Shown: positions 42,230 to 51,352 of the stretch, in pieces | How the letters are laid out: each line of letters starts with the position of its first letter | How positions within the stretch are numbered: position 1 is the stretch's first letter | NCBI GenBank assembly: GCA_030680995.1 | Contig: JAUXUM010000227.1 | Location: 1 to 58,060, forward strand | Origin: Devosia sp. | GTDB lineage: Bacteria > Pseudomonadota > Alphaproteobacteria > Rhizobiales > Devosiaceae | Direction: 5' to 3' | DNA length: 58,060 bases | Notes under the pieces: model-generated | Databases searched by the model: none | What the model was told of the DNA's origin: nothing | Seen by the model: only the letters and a program-made list of their open reading frames with translations | Program-made: the position numbers and the translations under genes

Positions 42230-45200
42230 ATGAACGTCATCTTCCTTCTGCAAACCTACGCGCGCCGAATCAGGGAACTACGTCAAGCGAACGCTAATGT
42301 TCCGGAAACGGCGCTCGCACCGGCCTTCCAGCAATTGCTTGAAGGGTTGATTTCTCTCTTGCCCTTCGCGCAAAGGTTAGTCGTTGTGCCCGAGTACCGA
42401 AATCCCGGCGTCGGGCGTCCGGATATCGCACTCGTAAGGCCGGGTGCGCCCGCTCGCGCCTTCCTGGAACTAAAGGCTCCGACGAAATCGGCCGATCCGA
42501 CGCGCTGGCGCGATCATGATCGGCGCCAATTTGATCGATTCAAGGAACTATCGTATTGGGCGACCTGCAACTTCGTTGAGTTCCGGCTGTTCGAGCGAGG
42601 CAAAGAACTCGGCAGGGCGGTCGTGGTCCCAGAGCAGAGCCTGCGCCCTGACCGCAATGATGCCAGCGCCAATCGGGTGATTGCTGAGCATGACGCTGCT
42701 ACCTTCCTAAGTCTTGTCCAGATGCTCTGCGCGGCGGCCGGGCAGGTGCCCGCCGCACGTGATGCCGAACATCTCGCCGCGCTGATGGCCCATTCGGCTC
42801 GGCTGGTGCGGGGCATTGTGCGCGATCGATTGGCGGAACTCCACGAAGGCGGCAACCAGCGTCACGCGCTCCTGCAAGTAAGACAGGAGTTTCGCGACGT
42901 CCTTTACGCACACCCGGAGGCAGCCGGTTATACCGCCACCGATTTCGATGCGTTGTTCTCAGCTGCCTTCGCGCAAACACTTGCGTTTGGGTTGTTGCTG
43001 GTACGCGAGGCGACGGGGCAGGACGTGGGAACAGACGCTTGGCAGCACATGCCGGAGGAGCACCCACTGATGCGGACTGCTCTGCGTGTGCTGAGCTTGG
43101 ACGAGGTCGTTCAGGACGTCGGGATCGGCTTCGAGGTCATGCGCGATACGGTCAACAGCTTCGCGCCGGATATTCTCGCCATCCGGCCGGATGGGCGTGA
43201 TCCGATCCTATATTTCTACGAGGATTTCCTTCAGACCTTCGATCCCCAGGCGCGCGAACGTTACGGTGTCTACTACACTCCTGTGGGGGTCGTTCAGTAC
43301 ATGGTTGGAGCGCTCGACCGCGTTCTGCGTGAAAATCTTGCGACCCAGGGCCTCCGTGATCCCAGTGTCACGATCCTCGATCCGGCAACCGGTACTGGCA
43401 CGTTTCTGCTCGGCATCGCAGAGCGCGTCAGAGGACAGGCTCAGCCCGAAGCCGGGACAGGGATGGCGGCTCTCGCTCTACAGGATCTCGCCCGCCGGAT
43501 GTTTGGCTTCGAGCTATTGGTCGGTCCCTATGCGGTCGCGCACTATCGGCTCCATCATGCTCTGCGCAACCCTCGCCCCGAAGGTGAGGGGCTAGGGGAG
43601 CCGCTGGAGCTGCCGAGGCTCGGCGTCTATCTCGCCGATACGCTGGCCGAGCCGGGTGCGGCCGCTCCCGCCGGGCCGCTCGGCTTCGTGTCCGAGGGAA
43701 TTGCCGACGAGCGGCGCGAAGCAAACCGAATCAAGGTCGAACAGCCGATACTGGCGATCATCGGCAACCCGCCCTATCGCCGGCTGGAGGAAGGCGAAAA
43801 CCGCACGCTGGTCGGCGACTGGATGGATCGCATCTGGGACGACCTCAAGGAACCGGTGCGCAATGCGGGCCATGGCAACCAGCTCAATACGTTTCCGGAA
43901 CTCTCCGTCGCCTTCTGGCGCTGGGCGATCTGGAAGCTCTTCGAGGCTGAGAACGCACCGCGGCGCGGCGTCGTCGCCTTCATCACCAACCGCAAGTTTT
44001 TGACCGGCTGGCCCTATGCCGGCCTGCGCAAGATGATGCGCGAAAGGTTCGACCGGGTCGAGATCGTCGATCTGCGTGGAGATGTCCGGCGCGGCGAACG
44101 GGCCGGCGTCGAGGCCGATCAGGGTGTCTTCAACATCATGGTCGGCACGGCGATCACGCTGGCGATCGCCGACGGCAGCAAGGCAGACGGCGAGGCTGCC
44201 GAGATTCTCTACCACGACAGTTGGACGGAAGGTCGCTTTACACGCCGGGCGAAGCTCGACTGGCTGATGAGCGGGGCCGACATTGGAACGCTGGCAAATG
44301 GGGTGGCCGTCGACCGTGGGCTGCTGGACGACATGCGGCCGAGGCCATTCCAAAATGGCGAATGGCTGAATCTAAAAGACGCATTCAGTTTTTCGAAATC
44401 TGGGATGAAGAGCGGGAACGACGACACGTTCGTCAGTCCGGTTCGTGCCCATTTGCGAAGCCAAGTCTCTCCCATTTTGAGCGGCCGCGCGAATCCGGAG
44501 TACGATACCTCGCTTGAGACATTTTATTGCTACCGACCGTTTGACCGGCGTTGGTTCTACAATGACATGAATTTGCTCGATCGACCCGGACCTGCGATGC
44601 AGCGTGTGTGGAACGGCGAGAATGTGGGCCTTTACGCACTTCCCTCGGGAACGGGCGCAGGACCAGCTATATGGTGTCATGGCTTGCTTCCGGACTATCA
44701 TTCCTTTCGTGGGAACTACGGGGGATATGCATTCCCACTTCACGATCGCCGACCGAACATCGCCGCCCCTAACGTATCGCCCGCGCTTATCAGCAGCTTG
44801 AGCGCGGCCTATGGCGAGCCGGTCGCCGCGGAAGAAGTCTTCGACGCAATTCTGTGCCTGCTTTCGGGGACTTCCTACACTCTGCGCTTCGCGGAAGACC
44901 TGGAAGACGTTTTCCCGCACATTCCATTCCCAGCCCGGCATGCGATCTTCCAGGATGCCGTGCGCATCGGTCGCGAAATCAGGGCGGTTGAGACATTTGC
45001 GCGGCCGCCGGGCGCGGCCTACAGCCGCCCAGACTTCGTTCGGGTGGCAACCCAACCCCGAGGTATTGTGGCGGCGGTTGACTATGCGGACAGCGCGATC
45101 ACTCTGTGTGCCGATGGCACCGGCCGAATCACCAGCTTGCCGCAAGCGGTGTGGAATTTTGCAGTCAGCGGCTATCGCCTACTTCCCCGCTGGCTGGAGG

Positions 45201-45391
45201 CCAGGATCGGTTTGCCGGCAGACCTCGCTATGGTGCGCGAGTTGCGCGATATCTGTGGGCGTATCGCCGAGCTGATTGATCTCTTCGCAGAGGCCGATAT
45301 CGTTTTAGAGGCTACTCTGCGCGAAACGCTGAGTCGCGAGGCTCTGTCCCTCGACCCCGTGATGGAAGACGCGAATGACGGACCAGACTGA
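42230..45391 (+). CDS. Single-chain restriction-modification enzyme (type ISP/IIG-like, no helicase)
   Basis: A 1053-aa protein. The N-terminal nuclease domain has the PD-(D/E)xK pattern: E55, D65 (GRPDIALV) and E80-x-K82 (FLELKAP). The N6-adenine methyltransferase region has motif I DPATGTGTF (from residue 384) and motif IV NPPY (513-516). The remainder carries a target-recognition-type region. Type ISP enzymes such as LlaGI have an additional helicase between nuclease and methylase; none is seen, so this resembles shorter type IIG/IIL proteins. Both activities are expected in one chain. No cognate separate methylase or nuclease gene is nearby. Confidence 0.85.
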   Translation: MNVIFLLQTYARRIRELRQANANVPETALAPAFQQLLEGLISLLPFAQRLVVVPEYRNPGVGRPDIALVRPGAPARAFLELKAPTKSADPTRWRDHDRRQFDRFKELSYWATCNFVEFRLFERGKELGRAVVVPEQSLRPDRNDASANRVIAEHDAATFLSLVQMLCAAAGQVPAARDAEHLAALMAHSARLVRGIVRDRLAELHEGGNQRHALLQVRQEFRDVLYAHPEAAGYTATDFDALFSAAFAQTLAFGLLLVREATGQDVGTDAWQHMPEEHPLMRTALRVLSLDEVVQDVGIGFEVMRDTVNSFAPDILAIRPDGRDPILYFYEDFLQTFDPQARERYGVYYTPVGVVQYMVGALDRVLRENLATQGLRDPSVTILDPATGTGTFLLGIAERVRGQAQPEAGTGMAALALQDLARRMFGFELLVGPYAVAHYRLHHALRNPRPEGEGLGEPLELPRLGVYLADTLAEPGAAAPAGPLGFVSEGIADERREANRIKVEQPILAIIGNPPYRRLEEGENRTLVGDWMDRIWDDLKEPVRNAGHGNQLNTFPELSVAFWRWAIWKLFEAENAPRRGVVAFITNRKFLTGWPYAGLRKMMRERFDRVEIVDLRGDVRRGERAGVEADQGVFNIMVGTAITLAIADGSKADGEAAEILYHDSWTEGRFTRRAKLDWLMSGADIGTLANGVAVDRGLLDDMRPRPFQNGEWLNLKDAFSFSKSGMKSGNDDTFVSPVRAHLRSQVSPILSGRANPEYDTSLETFYCYRPFDRRWFYNDMNLLDRPGPAMQRVWNGENVGLYALPSGTGAGPAIWCHGLLPDYHSFRGNYGGYAFPLHDRRPNIAAPNVSPALISSLSAAYGEPVAAEEVFDAILCLLSGTSYTLRFAEDLEDVFPHIPFPARHAIFQDAVRIGREIRAVETFARPPGAAYSRPDFVRVATQPRGIVAAVDYADSAITLCADGTGRITSLPQAVWNFAVSGYRLLPRWLEARIGLPADLAMVRELRDICGRIAELIDLFAEADIVLEATLRETLSREALSLDPVMEDANDGPD

Positions 45392-45677
45392 TTTGTTCGG
45401 GAAAAGCCCCGCGCAAGGGAGCTTGTTCGGTCCGGGTGACGACCGCATGCAGGCGCCGCGTCAAAGATACGTGCCCGATCCGGAGGCCGTCCGCCTCCGG
45501 CTGCTGTCGCTGCTCGAAAAGGCGCGGTCGGCCGAGAAGATGCCTTGGTCGGAGCGCGATGCCCGGATGTGGCAGACTGTCTTCCCGAACATGGCAAAGT
45601 GGCTGCCGGAGGACGAAGCCGAGCAATTGCGCTTTGAATTCGCTCGGGAAATGGAGCGTTTGAAGCAGGCTGCGTGA
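45375..45677 (+). CDS. Small partner protein of the restriction-modification enzyme
   Basis: A 100-aa acidic-to-neutral protein with no recognised domain. Its start overlaps the last codons of the restriction-modification gene by 17 bases, in a different frame, so the two are translationally coupled. The N-terminus has two related short motifs (DLFGKS and SLFGPG), and the body ends with PEDEAEQLRFEFAREMERL, which looks helical. It may modulate the enzyme or have an unrelated role; this is a guess from context. Confidence 0.7.
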   Translation: MTDQTDLFGKSPAQGSLFGPGDDRMQAPRQRYVPDPEAVRLRLLSLLEKARSAEKMPWSERDARMWQTVFPNMAKWLPEDEAEQLRFEFAREMERLKQAA

Positions 45678-45721
45678 GCGCGCAAGGCAAGTGCTTGACG
45701 CACAGTCTTGGCGACCGTCGC

Positions 45722-46357
45722 CTAGCGCCCCACGAACCCCTTCGTCTTCAGATGCGTATACGCCGCGATAATGAAGCGTAGCCGGTCCTCCGAGGCCTTG
45801 GCGCCGCCATTGGCGTCGGGGTGGTGGATCTTGACCAGGTCCTTGTAGGCCTTCTTGATCTCGGCGGCCGGCGCGTGGCCATGGATGCCCAGGGTCTCGA
45901 GCGCCTGGCGGTCGGGTTCGTGCAGCGGCTTGACCGGTTCCTTCCGGGGCCCGCGGGCCTGCGCCCGGGCGTAGCGGGCAAAGATGTGCAGCGGGTCGGA
46001 GAAGCGCTTGGCGTTTGGGTCGCGCGGGGCGCCCTTGGGCATGCGCGGGCCGGGCGCGCCCGGCTTGGCGCCAAAGCCCCAGCTGGGCCGGCCGCCGGTC
46101 TGGACCGAGCGGTTGAGCCGGGCTTCCATTTCCTCGGGCTGCATGCCGGAGAAGAAATTGAACGTATGGTTGTAGTGGCGCACATGTTCCAGGCAAAAGG
46201 TGTGGTACTCGCCCTCGGCCCGGTGGCCCTTGGGGGCGCGGAACTCGCCGGGGTGGCCGCAGCCCTCCCAGGCACAGGGGGTCAGCGCCACGGCCGGCTT
46301 CTCCTCCCGGCGCGGCTTGATCCTGATCCTGTCGAAGAGCTTGGAATCCAGCTTCAT
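45722..46357 (-). CDS. J-domain protein
   Basis: A 211-aa DnaJ-domain protein with the J domain at the C-terminus, not the N-terminus. The HPD motif occurs in EIKKAYKDLVKIHHPDANGG, which stimulates Hsp70 ATPase. The N-terminal half has Cys residues (CAWEGCGH) and RxG-rich stretches, and is not a classical DnaJ zinc finger. It fits the DnaJ-like family common in this order of bacteria, transcribed divergently from bolA. Confidence 0.9.
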   Translation of the reverse strand: MKLDSKLFDRIRIKPRREEKPAVALTPCAWEGCGHPGEFRAPKGHRAEGEYHTFCLEHVRHYNHTFNFFSGMQPEEMEARLNRSVQTGGRPSWGFGAKPGAPGPRMPKGAPRDPNAKRFSDPLHIFARYARAQARGPRKEPVKPLHEPDRQALETLGIHGHAPAAEIKKAYKDLVKIHHPDANGGAKASEDRLRFIIAAYTHLKTKGFVGR

Positions 46358-46406
46358 CAGTCCTAGTTACTCGTTACCAGCCAAAACCAGTGGAACCGGT
46401 ATTCAT

Positions 46407-46697
46407 ATGTCCGTTCGCGAGACGATTGCACAAAAACTTTCGATCAAATTCGCTCCCAGCCATCTTGAAGTGATCGACGAGAGCGAAAAACACCGGGGCC
46501 ACGCCGGCTGGCGGGATGGCGGGGAAACCCATTTCCGCGTGCGGATTGCAACCGGACAGTTCGCCGGGAAGAGCCGCATAGCGCAACATCGCGCCGTCAT
46601 GGAGGCGCTCGACGCCGAGCTCAAGGGGTCCGTGCATGCGCTGGCCATCGAGGTGATCGCGCCGGGCGCGCCGGTCAGGATGCCCACGGAAATCTAA
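46407..46697 (+). CDS. bolA: BolA-family protein
   Basis: A 96-aa BolA-like protein: MSVRETIAQKLSIKFAPSHLEVIDESEKHRGHAGWRDGGETHFRVRIATGQFAGKSRIAQHRAVMEALDAELKGSVHALAIEVIAPG. The conserved ESxxHxGH and FxGxxRxxxHRxVxxxL pattern identifies the family. Such proteins work with monothiol glutaredoxins in iron-sulfur handling and stress response. ATG 46407 gives the standard start. It is divergent from the J-domain gene. Confidence 0.94.
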   Translation: MSVRETIAQKLSIKFAPSHLEVIDESEKHRGHAGWRDGGETHFRVRIATGQFAGKSRIAQHRAVMEALDAELKGSVHALAIEVIAPGAPVRMPTEI

Positions 46698-46936
46698 GTA
46701 TTTTCCCATATGGGGCCGGGGCGTTCAGAATGCCAGCGCGGGTTTACGGCATTTGGGCGAAGGTTTGACGCCCCTTATCGCCTTCCAAGGCCACGATTTT
46801 GTAAGTTCGCGGTTCGGAAGCGGTTCATCTTGGCGGCAAAACCGCGGCAAAGCGGCGATTGCCCGCCACCAAGAGAGCGAAATATCGCCCTGCTGTGCCC
46901 CTAGCAAGGTTGCCGCAGACAGACAGGAGGGCGACC

Positions 46937-47923
46937 ATGTCCAAAATCAAACTCGCGGCGCTGGCGGCCGCGGCACTGTTTCTGGCCGCGCCGGGTTCGG
47001 CGCTGGCCGAATCCAGCCGGTTGCAACTGATCATCGGCGGCGAGGCCTATGACGGCCCGCCCCGCTTCGAAGTCAGCTTCGACGGCAGGATCCTGGGCGA
47101 AGCCGCGGTCGATGCCGCCATCGACACCGCGACGGTCGGCCGCTTTGCCGAGGCGGCGGATCGCGCCGTACACGTGCAGAACATGGAATTCGCCATCCCC
47201 GAGGACGTGTTCAATCCAGGCGGCGAAGTGCGCGTACGGCTGGTCAACGAGGCCTTTGGCGGCGAAGGTTCCAACCGTGACCGCACCCTTTTTCTCGCCG
47301 CCGTGGTGGTCAATGGCCGCGCGGTGACGGTCTCGGGACTCAACACGGTGACGGCGGCGGGGGCCAAGGACAATATCCTCGTCGGAGAGTTCCTGGTGCT
47401 CGATGATGGCAATGTCGAGGGCGTGGCTACGGCACCCCCGGGCGGCTGGCCGCACCCCGGCGCGACGATCGCGGTGCTCGCGCCGGCGCCGCGGCCGACC
47501 AATGCGGCCGCTCCCGCCGTTGTCGCCAACCTCAAGGTGCCCACGGCAGCCGAGCCGCGCGAGACCGCCGGCGCGACCGGGGACGCCGAGGGCAAATGCG
47601 GCCTCGATCAGCTCTACAATGTGATCGGCTTCAATGAGAATTCGAACGAACTGACCCCACGCCTCAAGGAGCGGCTGGACCAGATCGTCGCCGACATCGG
47701 CGATCACCGATGCACCGTTCGGGTGACCGGCTATTCCAGCACGCGGGGCGCCCATGCGACCAATGCGCTGTTCGCACTGGAGCGGGCGCAGAACGTGCTG
47801 CGTTACCTCAACCGGAAGGGCTTGAGCGTGGTCGCCTCGAGCGCCACGGGGGCCGGGGCCACGAGCCGTTTCGGCGAGTTGCCCTCGGACAACCGCCGCG
47901 TGGTGGTCACGGTCAGGCCGTGA
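46937..47923 (+). CDS. CBM60-like and OmpA-like two-domain exported protein
   Basis: A 328-aa protein with a signal peptide (KLAALAAAALFLAAPGSALA-ESS). Residues about 28-130 resemble a calcium-dependent xylan-binding module: LQLIIGGEAYDGPPRFEVSFDGRILGEAAVD, with GGEVRVRLVNEAFGGEGSNRDRTLFLAAVVVNG. A Pro/Ala linker follows. The C-terminal part (about 240-328) is OmpA-C-like: FNENSNELTPRLKERLDQIVADI, TVRVTGYSSTRG, NALFALERAQNVLRYL and SDNRRVVVTV. The combination suggests a peptidoglycan-anchored carbohydrate-binding surface protein. Gene context gives no partner. Confidence 0.75.
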   Translation: MSKIKLAALAAAALFLAAPGSALAESSRLQLIIGGEAYDGPPRFEVSFDGRILGEAAVDAAIDTATVGRFAEAADRAVHVQNMEFAIPEDVFNPGGEVRVRLVNEAFGGEGSNRDRTLFLAAVVVNGRAVTVSGLNTVTAAGAKDNILVGEFLVLDDGNVEGVATAPPGGWPHPGATIAVLAPAPRPTNAAAPAVVANLKVPTAAEPRETAGATGDAEGKCGLDQLYNVIGFNENSNELTPRLKERLDQIVADIGDHRCTVRVTGYSSTRGAHATNALFALERAQNVLRYLNRKGLSVVASSATGAGATSRFGELPSDNRRVVVTVRP

Positions 47924-47929
47924 GCGGAG

Positions 47930-49207
47930 TCAACCGGTCGCGTCTGGTTCGATCGGCTTGGCGCGGACCTGGGTGACGCGGTTGCGGACCTTGCGCAGGA
48001 CGGTGAAGCGGAAGCCGCCGAAGTCATGGACCTGCCCGGGCTCCGGGATCATGCGGGCGACGTGGATGACCAGTCCGGCGACGGTGGTGAACTCGTCGTC
48101 CGGCAATTCCCAGTCCAGCGCCCGGTTGAGGTCGCGGATCGGCAGGCCGCCATCGAGCAGGTAACTGCCGTCCGACTGGCGGGTGATGCCGGTCACCTGC
48201 TCGTCGTGCTCGTCGGAGATGGCGCCCACGATCTCTTCGAGGATGTCTTCCAGCGTCACATGGCCCTGGACGTCGCCATATTCGTCGACCACCAGCGCAA
48301 AATGCGACTGGCCCTTCAGGAACGCGTTGAGCTGGGCATCCGCCGGGGTGGTATCGGGGATGAACCAGGGCGCGGAGGCGATGGCCGTGATATCGAGCCG
48401 GTCGAGGTCGGCGCCGGACTTGAGCACGGCGCGCAGCAGGTCCTTGGCGTGCAACACGCCCACGATGTTGTCCGGATTGTCGCGATAGAGCGGGATGCGG
48501 GTATAGGCGCTGTCGAGCACCGCCTGGATCAGTTCGGCAACCGTCATCCCTATGTCGAGCGCCACCATCCGGGTTCGATGTACCATGATATCGGCGACGC
48601 GCAGCTCCCTGAGGTCGAGCAGCCCGCCGAGCCGGTCGCGGTCGCTCTTGACCACCTCGCCTTCGGAATGCAGCAGGTCGAGCGTGCCGCGGATCTCCTC
48701 ATGACCGGTGACGTCGCGGCCCTGGTCGGGCGTGATGCCGAAGAGCCGCAAGATAGCTCTCACCAACGCCTGCACACCGAGTGTCACCGGCGCGAATATG
48801 GTAACGATCGGTCTGAGGATCGGAGCGACGAACAGCGCAAACGGGTCGGGGCGCAGGATGGCCAGGGTCTTGGGCAGCACCTCGGAAAACACGACCACCG
48901 CCGCCGTCATCGCAATGGTGGAATAGGCGATGCCGGCCTCGCCGAAGAGCTGGATGAGGACGCTGGCGGCCAGCGTCGAGGCGAGGATGTTGACGATGTT
49001 GTTGCCCAGAAGGATGACGCCGATGACGCGCTCCTTTTCGGCCGACAGCTGCTCGACCATGCGGGCCCGCGCGGAGCCGGACTTGGCCAGCTGGTAGATT
49101 CGCGACCGCGACGCGGCGGTGATGGCGGTTTCCGATCCGGAGAAGAAGAAACTCATGGCCAGTAGGGCGACAATGGCAGCCGAGGCGAACCACAGAGCGG
49201 GTGTCAT
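47930..49207 (-). CDS. CorC/HlyC-type hemolysin-family CNNM/CBS protein
   Basis: A 425-aa inner-membrane protein. The N-terminal CNNM (DUF21) domain has several hydrophobic segments (ALWFASAAIVALLAMSFFFSGSETAITAASRSR). Two CBS domains follow (VADIMVHRTRMVALDIGMTVAELIQAVLDSAYTRIPLY and VVDEYGDVQGHVTLEDILEEIVG), then a C-terminal transporter-associated domain (LPDDEFTTVAGLVIHVARMIPEPGQ). Related proteins affect magnesium homeostasis. The start ATG overlaps the aroB stop by four bases, so these are cotranscribed. Confidence 0.93.
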   Translation of the reverse strand: MTPALWFASAAIVALLAMSFFFSGSETAITAASRSRIYQLAKSGSARARMVEQLSAEKERVIGVILLGNNIVNILASTLAASVLIQLFGEAGIAYSTIAMTAAVVVFSEVLPKTLAILRPDPFALFVAPILRPIVTIFAPVTLGVQALVRAILRLFGITPDQGRDVTGHEEIRGTLDLLHSEGEVVKSDRDRLGGLLDLRELRVADIMVHRTRMVALDIGMTVAELIQAVLDSAYTRIPLYRDNPDNIVGVLHAKDLLRAVLKSGADLDRLDITAIASAPWFIPDTTPADAQLNAFLKGQSHFALVVDEYGDVQGHVTLEDILEEIVGAISDEHDEQVTGITRQSDGSYLLDGGLPIRDLNRALDWELPDDEFTTVAGLVIHVARMIPEPGQVHDFGGFRFTVLRKVRNRVTQVRAKPIEPDATG

Positions 49208-50319
49208 TTTGAGCGCTGCTCCTCGATGAAGGCGGCGACGGCCGCGGCATCGACGTCCTTTTCGATGAAGGCCTGGCCGATGCCGCGCGTGAGGATGAAG
49301 GTGAGGGCCCCGCGGACCACCTTTTTGTCCTGGGTGATGGCGTTCATCAGGAAGGCGGTGTCCGGCAGGTCGCCGGGGATGTCGGCCAGCCGGGTCGGCA
49401 AGCCCGCGGCCTTGAGATGGGCGGCGACGCGGCCGGTATCCTGGGATGGAGCGAGGCCGAGCCGCGCCGAAAAACCATGGGCGAGCACCATGCCGATGGC
49501 CACCCCCTCGCCGTGCAGGAGCCGGTCCGAATAGCCGGTTGCCGCCTCCAGGGCATGGCCGAACGTATGCCCCAGGTTGAGCAGGGCGCGGATGCCGGTC
49601 TCCTTTTCGTCGGCGAGGACGAAACGGGCCTTGGCCGCGCAGGCCCGGGCGATGGCCTCGGCGCGGGCCGCGTCGCCGGCAAAGATACCGGCGCGGTGCT
49701 CTTCGAGCCAGAAGAAGAAGACCTCGTCGTCGATCAGGCCGTACTTGACCACTTCGGCATAGCCGGCGGCAAATTGGCGCGGCGGCAGGGTATTGAGGGC
49801 GGAAAGGTCCGCCAGCACAAGCCTGGGCTGGTGGAACGCGCCGATCAGGTTCTTGCCGTGGGGCGAATTGATCCCGGTCTTGCCGCCGACCGAGGAATCC
49901 ACCTGTGCCAGGAGCGAGGTCGGCAGTTGCACGAAGTCCATGCCGCGACGGGCAATGGCCGCCGCGAAACCGGCCAGGTCGCCGATCACGCCTCCGCCCA
50001 GAGCAAGGATGATGTCGCCGCGCTCGAGACGCGCCTCGAGTATGGCTTCGACAACCTCACCGAGCCGGGAGAAGGACTTGCTCGCTTCGCCGTTGGGGAC
50101 GGTGATGGTCGCGTAGCCGAGACCGGCCCGCTCCATCGAGCGGCTCAGGCGCGGCAGTTGCTCGCGCGCCACCTCGGTGTCGGTGACGATGCCGAAGCGC
50201 CGGCCCGGGAACTGCGCCCTGAGCCTTTCGCCGGCCGTATCGATCAGGTCGTCGCCGATCACAATGTCATAGGAGCGGTCGCCCAGCGGCACGCGGATCT
50301 TGTGCGCCCTATTTGCCAT
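49204..50319 (-). CDS. aroB: 3-dehydroquinate synthase
   Basis: A 371-aa enzyme of the shikimate pathway making 3-dehydroquinate from DAHP. It has GGGVIGDLAGFAAAIARRGMDFVQLPTSLLAQVDSSVGGKTGIN, with the NAD and zinc region, and NLGHTFGHALEAATGYSD with the metal-binding His. The ATG at 50319 was chosen because it gives the usual MxNRxxKIRV start; an upstream frame to 50406 overlaps aroK further. It is cotranscribed with aroK and the CorC-type gene. Confidence 0.97.
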   Translation of the reverse strand: MANRAHKIRVPLGDRSYDIVIGDDLIDTAGERLRAQFPGRRFGIVTDTEVAREQLPRLSRSMERAGLGYATITVPNGEASKSFSRLGEVVEAILEARLERGDIILALGGGVIGDLAGFAAAIARRGMDFVQLPTSLLAQVDSSVGGKTGINSPHGKNLIGAFHQPRLVLADLSALNTLPPRQFAAGYAEVVKYGLIDDEVFFFWLEEHRAGIFAGDAARAEAIARACAAKARFVLADEKETGIRALLNLGHTFGHALEAATGYSDRLLHGEGVAIGMVLAHGFSARLGLAPSQDTGRVAAHLKAAGLPTRLADIPGDLPDTAFLMNAITQDKKVVRGALTFILTRGIGQAFIEKDVDAAAVAAFIEEQRSK

Positions 50320-50920
50320 GGGCAGTTTCCCTGGGTTCATCGGGCCGGTTGAGAAGGGCGAGCAGGCCGGTGATGATCTCGCTCGCCACCACATCCTGCG
50401 GCACATCCTTGGAGACGATGGTCACATCCGCCTCCGCATAGGTCGGGTAGCGTGCCTCGATCAGGCCGCGCAGAGTCTCACGCGGGTTGGTGGTCTTGAG
50501 CAGGGGCCGGTCGGACCGGCGCGAAACCCTTGCGAACAGGAGTTCGAAATCGGCCTTGATCCAGACCGAGACGGCCTGTGCCTTGATCAGCGCGCGGGTC
50601 TCGGGATTGATGAAGGCGCCGCCGCCGGTGCCGAGCACGATGTCGGGGTCGCGCAGCAGGCGACTGATGACGCGGACTTCTCCGGAGCGGAAGTCAGCCT
50701 CGCCATGGGTCTTGAAGATATCCTCGATGGTCATGCCCGCGGCGGCTTCGATCTCCTCGTCGCTGTCCACGAAGCGCCGTCCGAGCCGGTTGGCGAGCCG
50801 ACGGCCGACGGTGGTCTTGCCGGCCCCCATCATCCCGACGAGCACGATCGGGCGTCCTCGGAGGAACGCCGCCAATTCTTCGCGTCTGTCGTCCTGCGCC
50901 GTCGTCTTGCCGCGCGTCAC
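50309..50920 (-). CDS. aroK: Shikimate kinase
   Basis: A 203-aa kinase of the shikimate pathway. It shows the Walker A loop GMMGAGKTT, FVDSDEEIEAAAG with the shikimate-binding Asp, LGTGGGAFINPETR (the GGG motif), and the lid RSDRPLL. The start is taken as GTG 50920; other in-frame starts upstream would add a poorly conserved tail, so the N-terminus is uncertain. Its end overlaps the aroB start by 11 bases. Confidence 0.93.
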   Translation of the reverse strand: MTRGKTTAQDDRREELAAFLRGRPIVLVGMMGAGKTTVGRRLANRLGRRFVDSDEEIEAAAGMTIEDIFKTHGEADFRSGEVRVISRLLRDPDIVLGTGGGAFINPETRALIKAQAVSVWIKADFELLFARVSRRSDRPLLKTTNPRETLRGLIEARYPTYAEADVTIVSKDVPQDVVASEIITGLLALLNRPDEPRETAHGK

Positions 50921-51061
50921 CAGAAGGCCCCGATAGCTGCTGGTCCGCCTTGAACCGTTAGGGGACGGTAAAGTCAATCCCGGCGACAATGGGGCAACCT
51001 TGATCGCTGTGGCGAAACAGGGGACATTCGTGCACTGATCGCGTGACAAGAGCGGATTGCC

Positions 51062-51352
51062 ATGCCGACACTGATTCGCCTCATCGTCATCTTCGCCGCG
51101 CTGGCCGGGCTGACCTATGGCGGCATGTTCGCGCTGGTCGCGGCGGTTGATCCGGGCGAGAAGGAAATCACCGTCCGCATCCCCACGCGCGACCTCATCG
51201 CCGCGCCGGCGCGCGAGCCGCTGGTCCGGCGCGAGATCGACACCAGCCGTGCCGCCGCGCCGCCGCCGGCGGAGGCGGCGCCCGCCGGACCCGCACCGGC
51301 CGAACCTGCGGACGGAGAGGTGGTAACGCTCGCGCCGGGGGCGCCGGAATGA
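51062..51352 (+). CDS. Hypothetical single-pass membrane protein
   Basis: A 96-aa protein with a hydrophobic N-terminal segment (LIRLIVIFAALAGLTYGGMFALVAAV) followed by an Ala/Pro-rich, mostly disordered tail. Its stop overlaps the xerD start by an ATGA. Genes of this type often precede xerD in the same order of bacteria. No function is known. Confidence 0.75.
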   Translation: MPTLIRLIVIFAALAGLTYGGMFALVAAVDPGEKEITVRIPTRDLIAAPAREPLVRREIDTSRAAAPPPAEAAPAGPAPAEPADGEVVTLAPGAPE

